Shown in pieces: positions 6,882-10,049 of a stretch of DNA of 10,049 bases. Under the pieces are notes generated by a model, which saw only the letters and a list, made by a program, of their open reading frames with translations, ran no database searches and was not told the DNA's origin. Location of the stretch: assembly GCA_020636695.1 (NCBI GenBank), contig JACJXJ010000029.1:1-10049 (forward strand), given 5' to 3'. Position 1 is the stretch's first letter, and every line of letters starts with the position of its first letter. The DNA comes from Prevotellaceae bacterium. GTDB lineage: Bacteria > Bacteroidota > Bacteroidia > Bacteroidales > Paludibacteraceae. Position numbers and translations under genes: made by a program.

Positions 6882-7352
6882 ATGAAAAGATTTTTACTGT
6901 TTTTTCTAGTGCTATTTTCTACGACGATGCAGGCACAATTTTCCGATAATTTCTCGGATTTAGATTTTACGCAAAACCCTCTGTGGCAAGGCAGTGACGC
7001 AAAGTTTGTGGTGAATAATTCAGGGCAATTACAACTGAATGATAATGGTGCGACAACGGGTTCTAATAAGGCGTATTTAGCGACTCAGTCTCAAGCTATC
7101 ATGTTGGCCACTTGGGAATGTTCGCTGTCGCTCAAAGTGGTACTAACTTCGGCGAATTATGTGCGTTTTTATTTGGTTTCCGATACGTTAGATTTATCAT
7201 CATCACTTAATGGTTATTTTGTGATGTTGGGAGGAACTACTAAAGAAGTTTCTCTCTATCGACAAAATGGTTTAACAATCACCAAATTAATTGATGGGAA
7301 TGATAATAGACTTCCTGCAGCTGCTGGTTATTCCGTGCACTTTAAAAGTTGA
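6882..7352 (+). CDS. N-terminal part of a frameshifted secreted lamin-tail-domain protein
   Basis: This 156-residue frame opens with a Sec signal peptide: MKRFLLFFLVLFSTTMQAQ, likely cut after AQ near residue 19. The rest (FSDNFSDLDFTQNPLWQG onward) looks like the first half of a concanavalin-like (laminin-G/glucanase-type) beta-sandwich. It stops at a TGA at 7350-7352 in the middle of that fold. Removing one A from AAAA at 7344-7347 makes it read H-F-K-V-E-R-S-A-D-G-E-W and run on into the frame that ends at 9198. It is therefore the start of a single 771-residue product, not a separate gene. No Shine-Dalgarno sequence is present; the start is fixed by the signal peptide. Confidence 0.85.
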   Translation: MKRFLLFFLVLFSTTMQAQFSDNFSDLDFTQNPLWQGSDAKFVVNNSGQLQLNDNGATTGSNKAYLATQSQAIMLATWECSLSLKVVLTSANYVRFYLVSDTLDLSSSLNGYFVMLGGTTKEVSLYRQNGLTITKLIDGNDNRLPAAAGYSVHFKS

Positions 7353-9198
7353 ACGGAGTGCAGATGGAGAATGGCAGCTGTGGTCGCAACTTACTGCCGA
7401 TAATCAATTCGTATCTGAAGGCACGTGTCGCGATAAAACGTTATTAAAAGCGGCTTATTCTGGGTTGTTTTTTAATTATTCTTCATCAAACAAAACTAAT
7501 TTTGCTTGTGATAGTATTTCTGCTGTCGGTCAACCTTACATCAAACCTATTCAACATGTGTCTAAGCACGATGTTGTGTTTACTGAAATACTGGCTGACC
7601 CTGATCCTGTTATTCATTTACCCAATACGGAATTTGTGGAAATTTATAATCGTACAGACAAAATGATAGATCTGGCAGGTTGGTCGTTGTGCGTTGGCGA
7701 TAAGTGCGGAACGATTATCGAGGGAGAATTGTTGCCACATACTTTTGCGCTATTGTGTGCGAGTGGTAAAGTAACTGATTTTCTGACTTATGGACAAGTT
7801 ATTCCAGTTTTATCTTTCCCTGCTATTCCTAATTCTGGTGCCCTTATTACATTAGTTTCTGATGAGCAAAAAGTGGTGGCGTGGACCGATTTTTCGGATG
7901 CGTGGTATGGCGATGACGCATTTAAAAAAGCTGGAGGTTGGTCGTTAGAGCGTATAAATGTTGATTATTTAGATAATTTTAAAGATAATTGGATGCCTTC
8001 GCAAAATAATGCAGGTGGAACTCCTTCTGCGCCGAATTCTGTATCGTCCAATTTATCTGATCAACGTGAACCGCAATTGCAATACCTTGCTGTGTTGGCT
8101 CCAGATACATTATTATTGCAATTTTCAAAATCCATGGACGATAGCACATTGCAGAGCATTAGTAATTACCAACTTGAACCATTTGCTATTCGCTCACTCG
8201 TGGTTAACCAACCGTATGCTACTGCCGTGTCGCTTATCTTGGATGATTCACTTGCAGCAAATGAAAAGGCTCTATTACATATTTCGAATTTAAAGTGTGT
8301 TGATAATTTGTTATTGGATTCTCTTTCGTTGCGTGTCTCTTTACCTCAACAAGTGATGGCTGGTGATGTTGTTATTAATGAAATATTGTTTAATCCTAAA
8401 GACGATGGTGTTGATTATATTGAAATCTTAAATATCTCAGATAAGGTGTTGGATTTGTCTTCCTTATTGGTTACCAAACGTAAAGGCGATTATTTTGATG
8501 TCCCAGTATCTATTACCACTCGTCAAGCACTCTGTTTCCCTGGTGATTATTGGGTGTTGACATCTGACCAAGCGGTTGTGTGTGCTCAATTTTCGTGTGC
8601 TCCGTTAGCTCATTTTTCGGAAGTTGCCATTCCTTCTATGAACGATGATGAAGGTTCAGTGGTTTTGGTATTACGGGATGGTACTGTTGTGGATGAGTTC
8701 TCTTATTCTGCCAAAATGCATCATCCGTTTGTAATAAATCCCGAAGGTGTTTCATTAGAGCGTGTGAATCCATTTAGGGCAACACAAGTGCCAGACAATT
8801 GGCAGTCGGCTTCGTTTGAATCGGGTTATGGAACTCCTGGTTCTCAAAATTCACAGTATAGTGTACCTACTAGTACTACTGAAAATAGTTTATTTTGGCT
8901 AGAATACGATACTTTTACGCCCGATAATGATGGAATGCACGATTTGTTACATCTGAATTATCAGTTGCCACAAGATGGCTTTACGGTTTATGCGGACGTA
9001 TTTAATGCCAATGGCGTGCATCAACGACAATTGCTCAATGGTGAATTGGTTGGAACGGATGGAGTTATTACTTGGAATGGACTTTCTGATAAAGGCACTT
9101 TGTGTAATGTGGGTGTTTATGTTCTTTTTGTAGAGGCTATACATCCAGGTGGAAGTCGCATACAAAAGAAAATTGTATGTGTGTTAAGTGCACGATAA
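7291..9198 (+). CDS. C-terminal part of the frameshifted protein: two lamin-tail domains and a T9SS type B-like C-terminal domain
   Basis: Meaningful residues begin at about 7348; the ATG at 7291 is only a chance codon in this frame overlapping the first fragment. In merged numbering, residues to about 225 finish the N-terminal beta-sandwich. Residues 229-390 are lamin-tail domain 1 (FTEILADPDP...EFVEIYNRTDKMIDLAGWSL), and about 400-490 is an Ig-like/SbsA-type domain with LLLQFSKSMD. Residues 494-655 are lamin-tail domain 2 (INEILFNPKDDGVDYIEILN). Residues 673-771 carry FTPDNDGMHD and WNGLSDKG, which match the gliding-motility-associated (type B) sorting domain of T9SS cargo. The protein was thus probably built for export and attachment to, or release from, the cell surface; its ligand is unknown. 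Both lamin-tail domains end with a SLERVN motif and GTP(S/G) tail, showing their common origin. If the frameshift is real, this domain loses its signal peptide and would not be exported. Confidence 0.85.
   Translation: MMGMIIDFLQLLVIPCTLKVERSADGEWQLWSQLTADNQFVSEGTCRDKTLLKAAYSGLFFNYSSSNKTNFACDSISAVGQPYIKPIQHVSKHDVVFTEILADPDPVIHLPNTEFVEIYNRTDKMIDLAGWSLCVGDKCGTIIEGELLPHTFALLCASGKVTDFLTYGQVIPVLSFPAIPNSGALITLVSDEQKVVAWTDFSDAWYGDDAFKKAGGWSLERINVDYLDNFKDNWMPSQNNAGGTPSAPNSVSSNLSDQREPQLQYLAVLAPDTLLLQFSKSMDDSTLQSISNYQLEPFAIRSLVVNQPYATAVSLILDDSLAANEKALLHISNLKCVDNLLLDSLSLRVSLPQQVMAGDVVINEILFNPKDDGVDYIEILNISDKVLDLSSLLVTKRKGDYFDVPVSITTRQALCFPGDYWVLTSDQAVVCAQFSCAPLAHFSEVAIPSMNDDEGSVVLVLRDGTVVDEFSYSAKMHHPFVINPEGVSLERVNPFRATQVPDNWQSASFESGYGTPGSQNSQYSVPTSTTENSLFWLEYDTFTPDNDGMHDLLHLNYQLPQDGFTVYADVFNANGVHQRQLLNGELVGTDGVITWNGLSDKGTLCNVGVYVLFVEAIHPGGSRIQKKIVCVLSAR
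7338..7352 (+). other. Frameshift site in the lamin-tail-domain gene
   Basis: The sequence CAC TTT AAA AGT TGA gives a stop in the first frame. Dropping one A from the AAAA run (7344-7347) joins the upstream and downstream frames smoothly (HFKVERSADGEW), and this phrase is typical of lectin-like beta-sandwiches. The downstream frame stays open for 1.8 kb. This is either a recent mutation or an indel in sequencing or assembly. Confidence 0.85.
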
Positions 9199-9214
9199 AA
9201 GCAGATTGTAGCAT

Positions 9215-9251
9215 AAAAAAAGGTCGAACATTTGAATGTTCGACCTTTTTT
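9215..9251. terminator. Bidirectional intrinsic terminator between the lamin-tail gene and rplI
   Basis: A perfect 16-base-pair hairpin: A6-7 plus GGTCGAACAT (to 9231) pairs with ATGTTCGACC plus T6 (9236-9251), around the loop TTGA. Either strand gives a GC-rich stem followed by a U-run, suiting the two converging genes. Confidence 0.93.
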
Positions 9252-9268
9252 ACTGAATTGTATTTTGA

Positions 9269-9712
9269 TTATTCAGAAACAACTTCTAAAGTAATTTCTG
9301 CACTCACTTCGCGGTGTAATTTTACAATCGCTTTGTAAGTACCTACTTCTTTAATGCTGTCTTTGATTACAATCGTTTTACGATCAATTTCGAAACCTTT
9401 CTTAGCTAACTCTTCAGCAACTTGAATGTTGTTTACAGAACCGAAGATAGTGCCAGTTGCACTCGTTTTAGCACCCATGGTCAATGTTAAACCATTAAGT
9501 TTAGCTGCTAATGCTTCAGCATCAGTTTTGATTTTAGCCAATTTATGAGCGCGTTGTTTCAAGTTTTCAGCCAATACTTTACGAGCCGATTCGCTTGCAA
9601 TAACTGCTTTGCCAGTAGGAATCAAAAAGTTACGTCCGTAACCGTCTTTCACAGTTACCACGTCATCTTTGTAGCCTAAGTTGATTACATCTTCTTTTAA
9701 AATAACTTGCAT
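9269..9712 (-). CDS. rplI: 50S ribosomal protein bL9
   Basis: 147 residues, the usual length. The N-terminal domain opens MQVILKEDVINLGYKDDVVTVKDGYGRNFLIPTGKA, the family signature that binds 23S rRNA. A long connecting helix (about residues 40-75) leads to the C-terminal domain that reaches out from the L1 side of the 50S subunit. It is the last gene of the rpsF-rpsR-rplI unit, 19 bases after rpsR, and is ended by the hairpin at 9215-9251. Unlike the genes elsewhere in this window, it has a full Shine-Dalgarno sequence. Confidence 0.98.
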   Translation of the reverse strand: MQVILKEDVINLGYKDDVVTVKDGYGRNFLIPTGKAVIASESARKVLAENLKQRAHKLAKIKTDAEALAAKLNGLTLTMGAKTSATGTIFGSVNNIQVAEELAKKGFEIDRKTIVIKDSIKEVGTYKAIVKLHREVSAEITLEVVSE

Positions 9713-9720
9713 AGTTTGTT

Positions 9721-9727
9721 CCTCCTT
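9721..9727 (-). promoter_or_regulatory. Full Shine-Dalgarno sequence of rplI
   Basis: Minus-strand AAGGAGG at 9727-9721, 8 bases before the ATG. It is a perfect match to the 16S anti-Shine-Dalgarno core, which is uncommon in Bacteroidota mRNAs and absent from the other genes of this window except rpsR. Confidence 0.85.
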
Positions 9728-9731
9728 AAAA

Positions 9732-9998
9732 TTATTTCATCATATCGGTTACGTAAGGGAGCAAAGCCAAGTGACGTGCTCTTTTAACTGCTTGGGCAAC
9801 TTTACGTTGGAATTTCAACGAAGTACCGGTAAGACGACGAGGAAGAATTTTTCCTTGTTCGTTCAAGAATTTTTTCAAAAATTCTGGATCTTTGTAGTCA
9901 ATGTATCTAATACCGCTTTTTTTGAAACGGCAATATTTTTTCTTCTTGTTGTCAACTGCAACAGGAGTCAAATAACGGATGTCTGCATTGTTTGCCAT
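9732..9998 (-). CDS. rpsR: 30S ribosomal protein bS18
   Basis: 88 residues, slightly longer than the E. coli protein (75). The core is recognisable: KYCRFKKSGIRYIDYKDPEFLKKFLNEQGKILPRRLTGTSLKFQRKVAQAVKRARHLALLPYV. The GKILPRRLTG and QR...KRARHLALLP segments contact 16S rRNA and bS6 at the platform. A short N-terminal extension (MANNADIRYLTPVAVDNKKKK) is typical of Bacteroidota bS18 as I recall. It sits between rpsF (3 bases upstream) and rplI. The start ATG follows an SD-like GGGGAG. Confidence 0.98.
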   Translation of the reverse strand: MANNADIRYLTPVAVDNKKKKYCRFKKSGIRYIDYKDPEFLKKFLNEQGKILPRRLTGTSLKFQRKVAQAVKRARHLALLPYVTDMMK

Positions 9999-10001
9999 GT
10001 C

Positions 10002-10049
10002 TTATTTCTCCCCTTGATTAGATTTGTTAATACGTTTGGTAGCATATTC
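10002..10049 (-). CDS. rpsF: 30S ribosomal protein bS6, C-terminal end only
   Basis: Only the last 15 codons and the TAA are in the window: EYATKRINKSNQGEK. The rest lies beyond the right edge. The identification rests on position (directly before rpsR-rplI, the conserved bacterial order) and on the basic tail, since 15 residues cannot identify a family alone. The stop is 3 bases before the rpsR start, indicating translational coupling. Confidence 0.8.
   Translation of the reverse strand, partial: EYATKRINKSNQGEK
10008..10015 (-). promoter_or_regulatory. Shine-Dalgarno-like sequence of rpsR
   Basis: Minus-strand AAGGGGAG at 10015-10008, ending 9 bases before the rpsR ATG. Its GGAG core can pair with the anti-Shine-Dalgarno. 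It overlaps the final codons of rpsF. Confidence 0.65.

Noticed and set aside
7338..7352. Programmed +1 ribosomal frameshift at the AAAA run
   Set aside because: No known slippery or stop context (such as the CTT-TGA-C type) or stimulatory structure is visible; mutation or sequencing error is simpler.

Overview
The window looks like chromosomal DNA from a member of the Bacteroidota, most likely an AT-rich Bacteroidales relative. Four separate sites match the Bacteroidota promoter pattern (TTG or TTTG, 19-22 bases, TAnnTTTG). Most genes have no Shine-Dalgarno sequence. One surface protein ends in what looks like a type B type IX secretion (T9SS) C-terminal domain. The rpsF-rpsR-rplI ribosomal cluster is also present. 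The genus cannot be named from this sequence alone.

Layout from left to right: (1) 1-2407, plus strand: the 3' part of a large gene for a protein with two Ig-like/CARDB-like beta domains and a C-terminal caspase-like (peptidase C14) domain, then a predicted lipoprotein with a beta-propeller-like body six bases downstream. (2) 2427-4491, plus: a promoter, the YifB/ComM AAA+ ATPase gene, and a small single-pass membrane protein. (3) 4501-5486, plus: a near-perfect promoter, a leader carrying a terminator-like hairpin, greA, and a HIT-family nucleotide hydrolase gene four bases after greA. (4) 5522-5692: a stand-alone tRNA-Met(CAU) with its own promoter and terminator. (5) 5707-6876, minus: asd (aspartate-semialdehyde dehydrogenase) with its own promoter and a terminator shared with the tRNA side. 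(6) 6882-9198, plus: a secreted lamin-tail-domain protein of about 771 residues, split by a one-base frameshift in a run of four A's. (7) 9215-10049, minus: a bidirectional terminator, then rplI, rpsR and the last codons of rpsF.

Most of the window is housekeeping: transcript-cleavage factor, ribosomal proteins, amino-acid biosynthesis and a tRNA. The accessory content is the caspase/lipoprotein pair and the frameshifted cell-surface protein. I see no mobile element, CRISPR array, phage gene or defence island, and no clearly new multi-gene system. The best leads are the possible attenuator in the greA leader, the strong Shine-Dalgarno sequences found only on rpsR and rplI in this window, the frameshift, and the caspase/lipoprotein pair.
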